A stretch of 64,000 bases of DNA from Phenylobacterium sp. (lineage in GTDB: Bacteria; Pseudomonadota; Alphaproteobacteria; Caulobacterales; Caulobacteraceae). This document shows positions 38,113 through 46,525 of the stretch, piece by piece (the stretch's first letter is position 1; every line of letters begins with the position of its first letter). The position numbers and the translations under genes are program-made. The DNA is taken from the NCBI RefSeq assembly GCF_030697925.1, contig NZ_JAUYOJ010000185.1, positions 30,858-94,857 on the forward strand, in the 5' to 3' direction. Under the pieces are notes generated by a model. That model did no database searches. It saw only the letters and a program-made list of their open reading frames with translations, and was not told the origin of the DNA.

Positions 38113-38897
38113 GCCCCCCGCTGGAAGCTCTCGACCAGGCTGCCCGCCACCAGCCGCCAGCCGTCCACCAGGACGAAGAAGATCAGCTTGAAGGGCAGGG
38201 ACACCACCACCGGCGGCAGCATCATCATACCCATGCTCATCAGCACGCTGGCCACCACCAGGTCGATGACCAGGAAGGGGATGAACAGCAGGAAGCCGAT
38301 CTCGAAGGCGCGCTTCAGTTCCGAGATCATGAAGGCTGGCGTCACCACCTGCAGCGGGGTCTCGGCGATGGTGGCCGGCCGCTCGATCTTGGAGAGGCGA
38401 ATGAACAGGGCCAGGTCCTCGCGGTCCACCTGGCTCAGCATGAAGGTCTTCACCGGGGCGCTGGCCGCGTCGAAGGCCGCCGGGATCTCCATCTGCTGGT
38501 CCATCAGGGGCTTGATCCCCTCGTCATAGGACCGCTGCAGGGTCGGGCCCATGACGATGGCCGTCAGGAACAGCGCTAGGCTGATCAACACGGCGTTGGG
38601 CGGGCTCTGCTGCAGGCCGAGCGCCGTGCGCAGCAAGCCCAGCACCACCACGATCCGCACGAAGGACGTGGTCATGATGACGATCGACGGGGCCAGGGAC
38701 AGCACCGTCAGCAGGCCCATGAGCTGGACCACCCGCTCGGTGAGGCCGGCGCCGGTGCCAAGGTCGATGTTCACCGCCTGGGCGGCCGCCGCGGCCGGGA
38801 AGATCAGCGTGACCAGGGTCGCCAGGACCGACAGGCCCGCGGCGCGACGCCAGTCGGCGGCCTTGAGATGGAACAGGGCGGAGAAGAGCTTGCGCAT
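38100..38897 (-). CDS. fliP: Flagellar type III export protein FliP
   Basis: MTTSFVRIVVVLGLLRTALGLQQSPPNAVLISLALFLT; PAFMISELKRAFEIGFLLFIPFLVIDLVVASVLMSMGMMMLPP. Confidence 0.98.
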   Translation of the reverse strand: MRKLFSALFHLKAADWRRAAGLSVLATLVTLIFPAAAAAQAVNIDLGTGAGLTERVVQLMGLLTVLSLAPSIVIMTTSFVRIVVVLGLLRTALGLQQSPPNAVLISLALFLTAIVMGPTLQRSYDEGIKPLMDQQMEIPAAFDAASAPVKTFMLSQVDREDLALFIRLSKIERPATIAETPLQVVTPAFMISELKRAFEIGFLLFIPFLVIDLVVASVLMSMGMMMLPPVVVSLPFKLIFFVLVDGWRLVAGSLVESFQRGAGGG

Positions 38898-39181
38898 CAG
38901 GCCGCCGTCTTGGGTTTGCGCTGACCAGGGACCGGCGGCAGCACCTGGCCCTCGCCCAGCAGCAGCAGGCGCTCCTGGCCGTCGAACGAGACCACCACCA
39001 GCCGCCGGGAGGGGTCGAGCACCAGGCTCTCCACGATGGCCAGCCGCCGCGCCTTGCGGGTCGGCGAGAACCGCGCGAGCGCGTCGGGCCCGAAGCGCCG
39101 CAACGCCACGGCGGCCATGCCCACCAACCCCAAGGTCAGGACGAGCGCGAAGACCGCGCGGACGAAGTCGGCGAATTCCAT
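38897..39181 (-). CDS. fliO: Flagellar biosynthesis protein FliO
   Basis: 94 aa, single TM, RRLAIVESLVLDPSRRLVVVSFDGQERLLLLGEG; immediately upstream of fliP. Confidence 0.9.
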   Translation of the reverse strand: MEFADFVRAVFALVLTLGLVGMAAVALRRFGPDALARFSPTRKARRLAIVESLVLDPSRRLVVVSFDGQERLLLLGEGQVLPPVPGQRKPKTAA

Positions 39182-39243
39182 CGGGGAGGGCGGGTCCGAA
39201 GACGAGGAGAGCGTGTCAGTTCAAGGGTTTGCCCCAAGGCTCC

Positions 39244-39258
39244 TTAAGGGCCGGTTAA
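39244..39258. promoter_or_regulatory. Full consensus CtrA box TTAA-N7-TTAA between fliO and flgB
   Basis: ttaagggccggttaa exactly matches TTAA-N7-TTAA, 24 nt upstream of flgB ATG. Confidence 0.75.
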
Positions 39259-39282
39259 CCCTGTTTGTTCACCATAACCGCC

Positions 39283-39702
39283 ATGAATCTCGCCGAAATC
39301 CCGCTGTTCTCCATGCTGCGCGGCCGGCTGGGCCACCTGAGCGAGCGCCAGAGGGTGGTCTCTCAGAACGTGGCCAATTCCGACACGCCCGGCTACACCC
39401 CCTCGGACGTGAAACCCTACAGCTTCGCGGCCCAGGTGAAGGGCGTGGTCCTGACCCCGGTCCAGACCGTCACCCAGCCTGGCCACATGACCATGCCCGG
39501 GGTCCGCAAGGGCCTTGGCGGCCAGTTCAAGGCCGTGAAGGCCCGCGACTCCGAGACCACCCTGGACGGCAATTCGGTGGTCCTGGAAGAAGAGATGATG
39601 AAGATGGCCGAGGCGCGCATGAGCTATGACGCGGCCATCGGCTTCTACCAGAAATCGCTCGGCCTGCTGCGCATGGCCAGCCGCGCCCCCGGCCGCGGCT
39701 AG
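39283..39702 (+). CDS. flgB: Flagellar rod protein FlgB
   Basis: MLRGRLGHLSERQRVVSQNVANSDTPGYTPSDVKP. Confidence 0.96.
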   Translation: MNLAEIPLFSMLRGRLGHLSERQRVVSQNVANSDTPGYTPSDVKPYSFAAQVKGVVLTPVQTVTQPGHMTMPGVRKGLGGQFKAVKARDSETTLDGNSVVLEEEMMKMAEARMSYDAAIGFYQKSLGLLRMASRAPGRG

Positions 39703-39713
39703 GGGAGGCCTAG

Positions 39714-40133
39714 ATGCCCAACATCAGGCCGGTCTCCGGCGCGCCCCAGGCGATCGCCACCACCGCCCTTCGCGCCCAGCAGGCGCGGATGCGGATCATC
39801 GCCGAGAACATGGCCAACGCGAACTCCGTGGCGCGTCAGGCCGGCGGCGATCCCTACCGCCGCCAGGTGCCGGTGTTCGAGCCGATGAAGACCGACGCCG
39901 GCCAGGGCGTGCGGATGAGCAAGGTCGCCCCCGACCCGAAGGACTTCCGCAGCGTCTACGATCCCGGCCATCCGTCGGCGGACGGCAAGGGCTATGTGAA
40001 GCTGCCCAACGTCGACCCGCTGATCGAGGCGCTCGATATGAAGGAGGCCCAGCGGGCCTACGAAGCCAACCTCAACGTGATCGAGACGGCGCGCGCCATG
40101 GAGATGCGCACCCTCGACATGCTCAAGAAATAG
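39714..40133 (+). CDS. flgC: Flagellar rod protein FlgC
   Basis: ALRAQQARMRIIAENMANANSVARQAGGDPYRRQVPVFE; GYVKLPNVDPLIEALDMKEAQRAYEANLNVIETA. Confidence 0.97.
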   Translation: MPNIRPVSGAPQAIATTALRAQQARMRIIAENMANANSVARQAGGDPYRRQVPVFEPMKTDAGQGVRMSKVAPDPKDFRSVYDPGHPSADGKGYVKLPNVDPLIEALDMKEAQRAYEANLNVIETARAMEMRTLDMLKK

Positions 40134-40144
40134 GGCGCTGACCG

Positions 40145-40450
40145 ATGATGACCGCGCTTGCCGCCGCCAAGGCCTACGCCGCCACCCAGAACAGCGGGAT
40201 CAAGGCGCCCACCGGCGCCCAGGAGGACGGAGGCCTCGACTTCGGCGCCATGGTCAAGTCGGCCGTTCAGGACGCCATGACGGCGACCAAGACCGCCGAG
40301 ACCCAGATCGCCGCCAACGTGGCCGGCAAGGCCGAGCTGATCGACGTGGTCACCGCTATCTCCGCCGCCGAGGCCAGCCTGGAGACAGTGATGGCTGTCC
40401 GCGACCAGGTGATCAACGCCTACCAGGAAATTATGCGGATGCCGATCTGA
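40145..40450 (+). CDS. fliE: Flagellar hook-basal body protein FliE
   Basis: 101 aa; C-terminal [22 protein letters not shown]; adjacent to flgC. Confidence 0.95.
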   Translation: MMTALAAAKAYAATQNSGIKAPTGAQEDGGLDFGAMVKSAVQDAMTATKTAETQIAANVAGKAELIDVVTAISAAEASLETVMAVRDQVINAYQEIMRMPI

Positions 40451-40560
40451 CGGCCCGCGTCGACCTAGGGCGTCACTAGGCACGACAGAGCAACACCTTG
40501 TTGGCGGGCAGCTGTGATGGTAGGCGTTGATCGTCTTAAAATCGTCACACGGAAGAACAA

Positions 40561-41343
40561 GTGCCGAGACGCGTCGATGAGATGGTAAGAGTCTCTGCGT
40601 CCAATCTATCGGCGACGTACCACTCCAGCAATCTAACTCAAAAGATCGTATGGATGGTCTTTGGGTTGAATATTTTCTTCATCTCAATTCACGTCTCGAC
40701 GGTATTCCTGGCGCACGAAATTCCTGGGATATCCTGGATCGGAAACGACGTACTTCGGCTTGATCGAGATCGAAGCGTCGCGGAATTCTTCAACTACCTG
40801 CAGACATTCGTCACTGTGATGTTGCTGGGTCGCGCCTTTGTCTTGAGCCGCCAGGGTGTCTATCTGGCTTGGTCCCTCATATTCGCCTTCATCGTTCTCG
40901 ATGACGCCATGCTGGTTCATGAACGCGTTGGCGGCTTTCTGGCGGCCAAGCTGGCCTTTCCCACGCTGTCCGGCCTCCGGCCACTGGATATCGGCGAACT
41001 CATGGTCTGGGCCGCCGCCGCCGCCCTGCTCCTTCCGCTCTTGGTCTGGGGATTCAGATCCAGCACACGCCAGGCGGCGGGATACGGCGCCTTGTTGACG
41101 CTCATATTCGCGGTGCTGGTGTTTTTCGGCCTGGCCGTGGACATGATCCATATCATCGTTGCGCCGTGGTCGCGCCTTGCCGACGCCGCGCTGGCGATCG
41201 CCGAGGACGGTGGTGAGATGCTCGCCCTCGCCCTGGCATGCTCGTGCGCCCTGCTCTTGCATCGCCGGCTGAGCACCCGGACAGAGACGATCGCACCCGA
41301 CACGATCCACCACGATCGGGACCCCGCGCCACAGCCGGACTAG
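40561..41343 (+). CDS. Hypothetical multi-pass membrane protein
   Basis: Several TM segments; locally lower GC than flanks; GTG start uncertain. Confidence 0.7.
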   Translation: MPRRVDEMVRVSASNLSATYHSSNLTQKIVWMVFGLNIFFISIHVSTVFLAHEIPGISWIGNDVLRLDRDRSVAEFFNYLQTFVTVMLLGRAFVLSRQGVYLAWSLIFAFIVLDDAMLVHERVGGFLAAKLAFPTLSGLRPLDIGELMVWAAAAALLLPLLVWGFRSSTRQAAGYGALLTLIFAVLVFFGLAVDMIHIIVAPWSRLADAALAIAEDGGEMLALALACSCALLLHRRLSTRTETIAPDTIHHDRDPAPQPD

Positions 41344-41413
41344 GCGCCTTGGAAGGGCTCTAAGCGCGGTCTACGGGGGAGCATCTTGGTTTTCGCCATG
41401 CTACGCCTTGGCC

Positions 41414-42187
41414 ATGCCGTCACCCGCGATCGAGCTTGTCGACATCGAAAAGCGCTACGGCGCCCACGCGGCGCTGGACGGCGTCAGCCTGTCGGTCGGC
41501 CCTGGAGAGTTCGTGGCCCTGGTCGGCGCCTCGGGCTCGGGCAAGACCACCCTGCTCAAGACCATCAACGGTCTGGCCTGGCCCGACGCCGGGACGGTAC
41601 GTGTCACCGGGGACCTCACCGCGGGCCGCGCGCCGCACGAACTGCGCCGCCGGATCGGCTATGTGTTCCAGGAGATCGGCCTCTTCCCCCACCTGACGGT
41701 GGGCGAGAACATCGCTATTACGCCGAAGCTGCTCGGCTGGGACAGGGCCAGGATGGCCGCCCGGGTCGACGAGCTGCTCGATCTCGTCGCCTTGCCGCGC
41801 GAGGTGGCGGCCCGGCTGCCCGCCGCTCTTTCCGGCGGCCAGAGGCAGAGGGTGGGCGTGGCGCGCGCGCTGGCCGCCCAACCCGCCATATTGCTGATGG
41901 ACGAACCCTTCGGGGCGCTGGATCCGGTGACCCGCGAGGAGCTCGGCGCCGACTATCGCGCCCTGCACGAGAAGCTGTCCCTGACCACCGTGATGGTCAC
42001 CCACGACATGACCGAGGCCGTGCTGCTGACCGACCGGGTCGTGGTGCTTAAGGCCGGGCGCATCGTCGCCGACGGGACCCCGGGACACCTGCTGGCCACC
42101 AGTCGGGACCCCGACGTCCTGGCGCTGCTGGAGGCGCCGCGCCGCCAGGCCGAGCGTCTGCGCGCCCGGCTGGAGACCGCCTCGTGA
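41414..42187 (+). CDS. ABC transporter ATP-binding protein, OpuC/ProV-like (glycine betaine or ergothioneine-type)
   Basis: GASGSGKTTLLKTINGL Walker A, LSGGQRQRVGVARAL, PAILLMDEPFGALDP. Confidence 0.93.
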   Translation: MPSPAIELVDIEKRYGAHAALDGVSLSVGPGEFVALVGASGSGKTTLLKTINGLAWPDAGTVRVTGDLTAGRAPHELRRRIGYVFQEIGLFPHLTVGENIAITPKLLGWDRARMAARVDELLDLVALPREVAARLPAALSGGQRQRVGVARALAAQPAILLMDEPFGALDPVTREELGADYRALHEKLSLTTVMVTHDMTEAVLLTDRVVVLKAGRIVADGTPGHLLATSRDPDVLALLEAPRRQAERLRARLETAS

Positions 42188-43740
42188 GTCCTCGCGTGGC
42201 GGACGCCTTCGCTCTCCTGTCGGAGTATCTCGGCTGGCACGTGCTGCTCAGCGCCAGCGCCCTGGCGCTCGGCCTGCTGATCAGCTTGCCGCTGGCGGTG
42301 GCCGCCAGCCGCAGCCCGCGGCTGCGCTGGCCGGTCCTGGCGCTCGCGGGCCTGATCCAGACCATCCCCAGCCTGGCCCTGCTGGCCCTGTTCTATCCGC
42401 TGCTGCTCGCGCTCTCGGCGCTCAGCCTGGCGACCTTCGGCCAGGGCTTCTCGGCGCTCGGTTTCCTGCCCTCGCTGCTGGCGCTCACCCTCTATTCGAT
42501 GCTGCCGATCCTGCGCACCGCCACGGCGGGGATCCTCGGGGTCGATCCGGCGGTGCGCGAGGCCGCCGACGGCGTGGGCATGACCGCCCGCCAGCGCCTG
42601 CTGCAGGTCGAGCTGCCGCTGGCCATGCCGGTGATCATGGCCGGGGTTCGCACCGCCGCGGTCTGGACCATCGGGGCCGCGACCCTCTCCACCCCGGTCG
42701 GCCAGACCAGCCTCGGGAACTACATCTTCGCGGGGCTGCAGACCGAGAACTGGGTCTTCGTCCTGTTCGGCTGCGCGGCTTCGGCGGCCCTGGCCATGAT
42801 CGTCGACCAGCTGCTGGGCCTGATCGAGACCGGCGCCGCGCGGCGCAAGCGCGGCCTGGTCGTGGCGGGCGTCGCGCTGTTGGCGGTCGGGCTGGTCGCC
42901 GGGCTCCTCCCGCTGGCCAGCTTCGGCAAGCCCGCCAGCTATGTGGTCGGCGCCAAGAACTTCTCCGAGCAGTACATCCTGGCCGAACTGATGGCCGAGC
43001 GGCTGGAAGGCGCCGGCGCCCAGGTGACCCGCAAGGAAGACCTCGGCTCCGCCGTGGCCTACCGCGCCCTCGCCGCCGGCGAGCTCGACGTCTATGTCGA
43101 CTATTCCGGCACCCTGTGGACCAACGTCCTGAAGCGCGAGGACAATCCCGGCCGCGCGGCGGTGCTGGCCGAACTGACCACCGAGCTGAAGCGCCGCGAC
43201 GGCGTGATCGTCCTGGGTTCGCTGGGCTTCGAGAACGCCTACGCCTTCGCCATGCGCGCCGATCGCGCCCGCGCCCTGGGCGTGACCAGCCTGGCCGACC
43301 TGGCCCGCGAGGCGCCGCGCCTGACCCTGGGCTCGGACCTGGAGTTCCTGTCGCGGCCGGAATGGAAGGGCGTCGACGCCGCCTATGGCTTCAACTTCAA
43401 GGCCGAGCGGTCCTTCCAGCCGACCTTCATGTACCGGGCCCTGTCCGGCGGTGAGGCCGACGTGATCTCGGCCTTCTCCTCCGACGGCCGCATCGCCGCC
43501 GACCGGCTGGTGGTGCTGACAGACCCCAAGGGCGCCCTGCCGCCCTATGACGCGGTGATCCTGATCTCGCCGAAGCGGGCAGGGGATACCCGGCTGATCG
43601 AAGCCCTGCGGCCCCTGGTCGGCGCGATCACCGTCGAGGCCATGCGCGCAGCCAACTACAGCGTCGACCGCGACGAAGGGAAGGCGACCCCGGCCGAGGC
43701 GGCGCGGGCGCTGGAGCGAAATCTGTCCGCACGCCCCTGA
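42184..43740 (+). CDS. ABC transporter permease fused to OpuAC-like substrate-binding domain
   Basis: N-terminal BPD permease (GLIQTIPSLALLALF, GVRTAAVWTIGAATLSTPVGQTSLGNYIF), C-terminal YVVGAKNFSEQYILAELMAERLE...LDVYVDYSGTLW. Confidence 0.93.
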   Translation: MSPRVADAFALLSEYLGWHVLLSASALALGLLISLPLAVAASRSPRLRWPVLALAGLIQTIPSLALLALFYPLLLALSALSLATFGQGFSALGFLPSLLALTLYSMLPILRTATAGILGVDPAVREAADGVGMTARQRLLQVELPLAMPVIMAGVRTAAVWTIGAATLSTPVGQTSLGNYIFAGLQTENWVFVLFGCAASAALAMIVDQLLGLIETGAARRKRGLVVAGVALLAVGLVAGLLPLASFGKPASYVVGAKNFSEQYILAELMAERLEGAGAQVTRKEDLGSAVAYRALAAGELDVYVDYSGTLWTNVLKREDNPGRAAVLAELTTELKRRDGVIVLGSLGFENAYAFAMRADRARALGVTSLADLAREAPRLTLGSDLEFLSRPEWKGVDAAYGFNFKAERSFQPTFMYRALSGGEADVISAFSSDGRIAADRLVVLTDPKGALPPYDAVILISPKRAGDTRLIEALRPLVGAITVEAMRAANYSVDRDEGKATPAEAARALERNLSARP

Positions 43741-43764
43741 CGCCGGGCGCTCGGCGGCCGGAAC

Positions 43765-44160
43765 CTACCAGCACCCTTCTTCGCCATAGCGGCTCTGGAT
43801 TGTTTGAATGCGGCCGTTCGCGTCGGTCCGCCACCGCACGCGCGCCTTCTGGACGCAAACAATATTGCTGAAGTCGAAGACTGCTGATCGTTCTCCGTCG
43901 GCGGTTTCACGCCAGTCGGGGACGAAACCCTGACGCTCCAGGGTGGTGATTAGGGCCGCTTCCGAAGAACCTGCTGGAAACGCGCGAGCGATCCGCTTGG
44001 CGAATTGGCGATCAGCGTCAGAATACTCGCTGCTGAGGTCAGTCAGCAGCTCGGGCGTCGCCTTCTGTTCCACTAAGGACATCAAGCCCGCCGCGCCGCC
44101 GCCGCCCAGGCAGGCGGCTAGAACCAGCATTCCGGCGAACTCAGGGATCGTAAGCTGCAT
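43765..44160 (-). CDS. Hypothetical protein with N-terminal hydrophobic segment
   Basis: 131-aa ORF filling gap between transporter and fliQ; N-terminal MQLTIPEFAGMLVLAACLGGGGAAG. Confidence 0.6.
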   Translation of the reverse strand: MQLTIPEFAGMLVLAACLGGGGAAGLMSLVEQKATPELLTDLSSEYSDADRQFAKRIARAFPAGSSEAALITTLERQGFVPDWRETADGERSAVFDFSNIVCVQKARVRWRTDANGRIQTIQSRYGEEGCW

Positions 44161-44305
44161 CGTCCGTCCTCATGGCCGTCGGCGATCAAGGCATTGGGCG
44201 AGAAGCGTGCACGCAAGCTGCTTCGATTTGATTGCCGGCCAGCATCGTAAAGCGCCGCCGCCACTCCAGGTCGAGCCCGGCCATGGGCCCCGGATTCTCC
44301 CTTCG

Positions 44306-44313
44306 TTAACCAT
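44306..44313 (+). promoter_or_regulatory. CtrA-type half site TTAACCAT upstream of fliQ
   Basis: cttcgTTAACCATagctgg, ~62 nt upstream of fliQ ATG. Confidence 0.5.
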
Positions 44314-44374
44314 AGCTGGGCAAAATCCGCCTAGCTCTCAGCATATCATCCACGCGCTACCCAAGAGGCCCCCG

Positions 44375-44638
44375 ATGAACGGCGCCGAAGTTCTGGACGT
44401 CGGCCGCGACGCCATCTGGCTCACCATCCAGCTGTCCGCCCCCGTGCTCATCGTCGGCCTGGTCGTCGGCGTCGGCATCGGCCTGATGCAGGCGCTCACC
44501 CAGATCCAGGAAGCCACCCTGGTCTATGCGCCGAAGATCGTGGCGATCTTCATCTCGCTGCTGGTCTTCCTGCCGCTGATGGGGGCCCTGATGAGCGGCT
44601 TCATGCGCCAGATCGCCGCGCGCATCGCGGCGATGTAG
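44375..44638 (+). CDS. fliQ: Flagellar export protein FliQ
   Basis: MNGAEVLDVGRDAIWLTIQLSAPVLIVGLVVGVGIGLMQALTQIQEATLVYAPKIVAIF. Confidence 0.97.
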   Translation: MNGAEVLDVGRDAIWLTIQLSAPVLIVGLVVGVGIGLMQALTQIQEATLVYAPKIVAIFISLLVFLPLMGALMSGFMRQIAARIAAM

Positions 44639-44648
44639 CCGGGCGCCG

Positions 44649-45407
44649 ATGGAATCCTACGCGGTCGCCTCTCAGGTCTATGCCGGAGGCCTGATCTTCG
44701 CCCGTATCGGGGCGATGATCATGCTGCTGCCCGGGTTCGGCGACACCACCGTGCCGCCGCGCATCCGGCTGGCCTTCGCCTTCCTGATGGCGCTGATGCT
44801 GATGCCGGTGATCGCCAAGGGCCTCCCAGTGCCGGGCACGGTGTCGGGGGTCGGCACGGCGGTGATCAAGGAGGTGCTGATCGGGCTGATGATCGGCGCC
44901 ATCCTGCGGCTCTTCATGTCGTCCCTGGCGGCGGCCGGCGAGATCGTCTCGATCCAGACCACGCTCGCCTTCGCCCAGACCGCCGCGCCGGGCCAGGCCG
45001 CGCCGTCGACGACGCTCGGCACCTTCCTGGGCCTGATCGGCATCGTGCTGATCATGACCACCGACCTGCACCACATGTTCCTGGCCGGGATCGTGCGGTC
45101 CTACGCCCTGTTCCCGTTCTCCCGCGACGTGCCGGTGGCCGACGCCGCCCAGCTGGCCATCGAGACGGTGTCCGGGTCCTTCCGCCTGGGCCTGCAGCTC
45201 GCCGCCCCGGTGGTGGTGTTCTCGCTGATCTTCAACATCGCCGCGGGCCTGGTCGGCCGGGTGATGCCGCAGTTCCAGGTGTTCTTCGTGGCCACGCCGC
45301 TGATGGTGCTGTTCGGCCTCTCGATCTTCGCGCTCAGCCTGGGCACCATCGGCATGGTCTGGGTCAGCCGCTATCGCGAGCTGATCAGCCTGTTCGTGGC
45401 GGGCTGA
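44649..45407 (+). CDS. fliR: Flagellar export protein FliR
   Basis: FARIGAMIMLLPGFGDTTVPPRIRLAFAFLMAL; ALPSTTLGTF-like region; gene order fliQ-fliR-flhB. Confidence 0.97.
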   Translation: MESYAVASQVYAGGLIFARIGAMIMLLPGFGDTTVPPRIRLAFAFLMALMLMPVIAKGLPVPGTVSGVGTAVIKEVLIGLMIGAILRLFMSSLAAAGEIVSIQTTLAFAQTAAPGQAAPSTTLGTFLGLIGIVLIMTTDLHHMFLAGIVRSYALFPFSRDVPVADAAQLAIETVSGSFRLGLQLAAPVVVFSLIFNIAAGLVGRVMPQFQVFFVATPLMVLFGLSIFALSLGTIGMVWVSRYRELISLFVAG

Positions 45408-45408
45408 C

Positions 45409-46488
45409 ATGGCCGAAGAGAACGACGCAGCCTCGAAAACAGAAGAGCCGACACCCGGAAAACTTCAGAAGGCCCGCGACAAGGGCGACGTCGTCAAGAC
45501 GCCGGACCTCGCCATGCTGGCCTCGTTCGCGGGGGCCGCCGGCGTGCTGGCCATCGCCGGCGGCTGGATGTCGAACAACCTGGCCAACGCCTTGGTGCCC
45601 TTCCTCGCCCATCCGCACGACATGAACCTTGAAGGCGGCGGCGGTGTGGACATCGCCCGCCACAGCATCATGGCCGCGGCCCCGATCCTGCTGGCCGTGC
45701 TGGTGGTGGCGGCCCTGCTGGGGGCGGGCGGGAACCTGATCCAGACCGGCTTCATGTACAGCCCCGAAAAGCTCAAGCCCGACTGGAAGAAGGTCTCGCC
45801 GATGGGCGGGCTGAAGCGGATGCTGGGTCCGGACGGCCTGATGCAGTTCTTCAAGTCGCTGGTGAAGATCATCGTCGTCGCCTGGGTCGGCTATGTGGTG
45901 GTCAAGCCCTATGTCGCCCCGATGCAGGGCCTGTCGGCCATGGACCCCGCGGCGATCCTGCCTTTCGTCATAGAGATCCTCCGCAAGCTGGTCTTCGCCG
46001 TGGCCGGGCTGATGCTGGTCATCGCGGGCTTCGACTGGTTCTGGCAGCGCCAGCGCTTCATGAAGAAGATGATGATGACCAAGGAGGAGCTGAAGGAGGA
46101 GTTCAAGAACACCGAGGGCGACCCTCATATCAAGGCCAAGCGCCGGCAGATCCAGATCCAGCGCTCGCGTCGCCGGATGATGGCCGCGGTGCCGGGCGCC
46201 ACCATGGTGATCATGAACCCGACCCACTACGCCGTGGCGCTCAAGTACGAACCCGGCGAGACCGCCGCCCCGCAATGCGTCGCCAAGGGCATGGACGCCG
46301 TGGCGCTCAAGATCCGCGCGCTCGCCGAGGAGGCCGGCGTGCCGGTCATCGAGGACGCGCCCCTGGCGCGCGCGCTCTACGCCGCCGTCGAGCTCGACGA
46401 CTTCATTCCCGCCACCCACTACGAAGCCGTGGCCAAGCTGATCGGCTTCATCATGCAGACGGGACGGCGCGCCGCCGGCGCGGCCTAA
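45409..46488 (+). CDS. flhB: Flagellar export switch protein FlhB
   Basis: KTEEPTPGKLQKARDKGDVVKTPD; autocleavage motif NPTH in VIMNPTHYAVALKYEPGE. Confidence 0.98.
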   Translation: MAEENDAASKTEEPTPGKLQKARDKGDVVKTPDLAMLASFAGAAGVLAIAGGWMSNNLANALVPFLAHPHDMNLEGGGGVDIARHSIMAAAPILLAVLVVAALLGAGGNLIQTGFMYSPEKLKPDWKKVSPMGGLKRMLGPDGLMQFFKSLVKIIVVAWVGYVVVKPYVAPMQGLSAMDPAAILPFVIEILRKLVFAVAGLMLVIAGFDWFWQRQRFMKKMMMTKEELKEEFKNTEGDPHIKAKRRQIQIQRSRRRMMAAVPGATMVIMNPTHYAVALKYEPGETAAPQCVAKGMDAVALKIRALAEEAGVPVIEDAPLARALYAAVELDDFIPATHYEAVAKLIGFIMQTGRRAAGAA

Positions 46489-46525
46489 CCCCGAAAAAAC
46501 ACTACGGATTCGTGAGAGTATCGCT

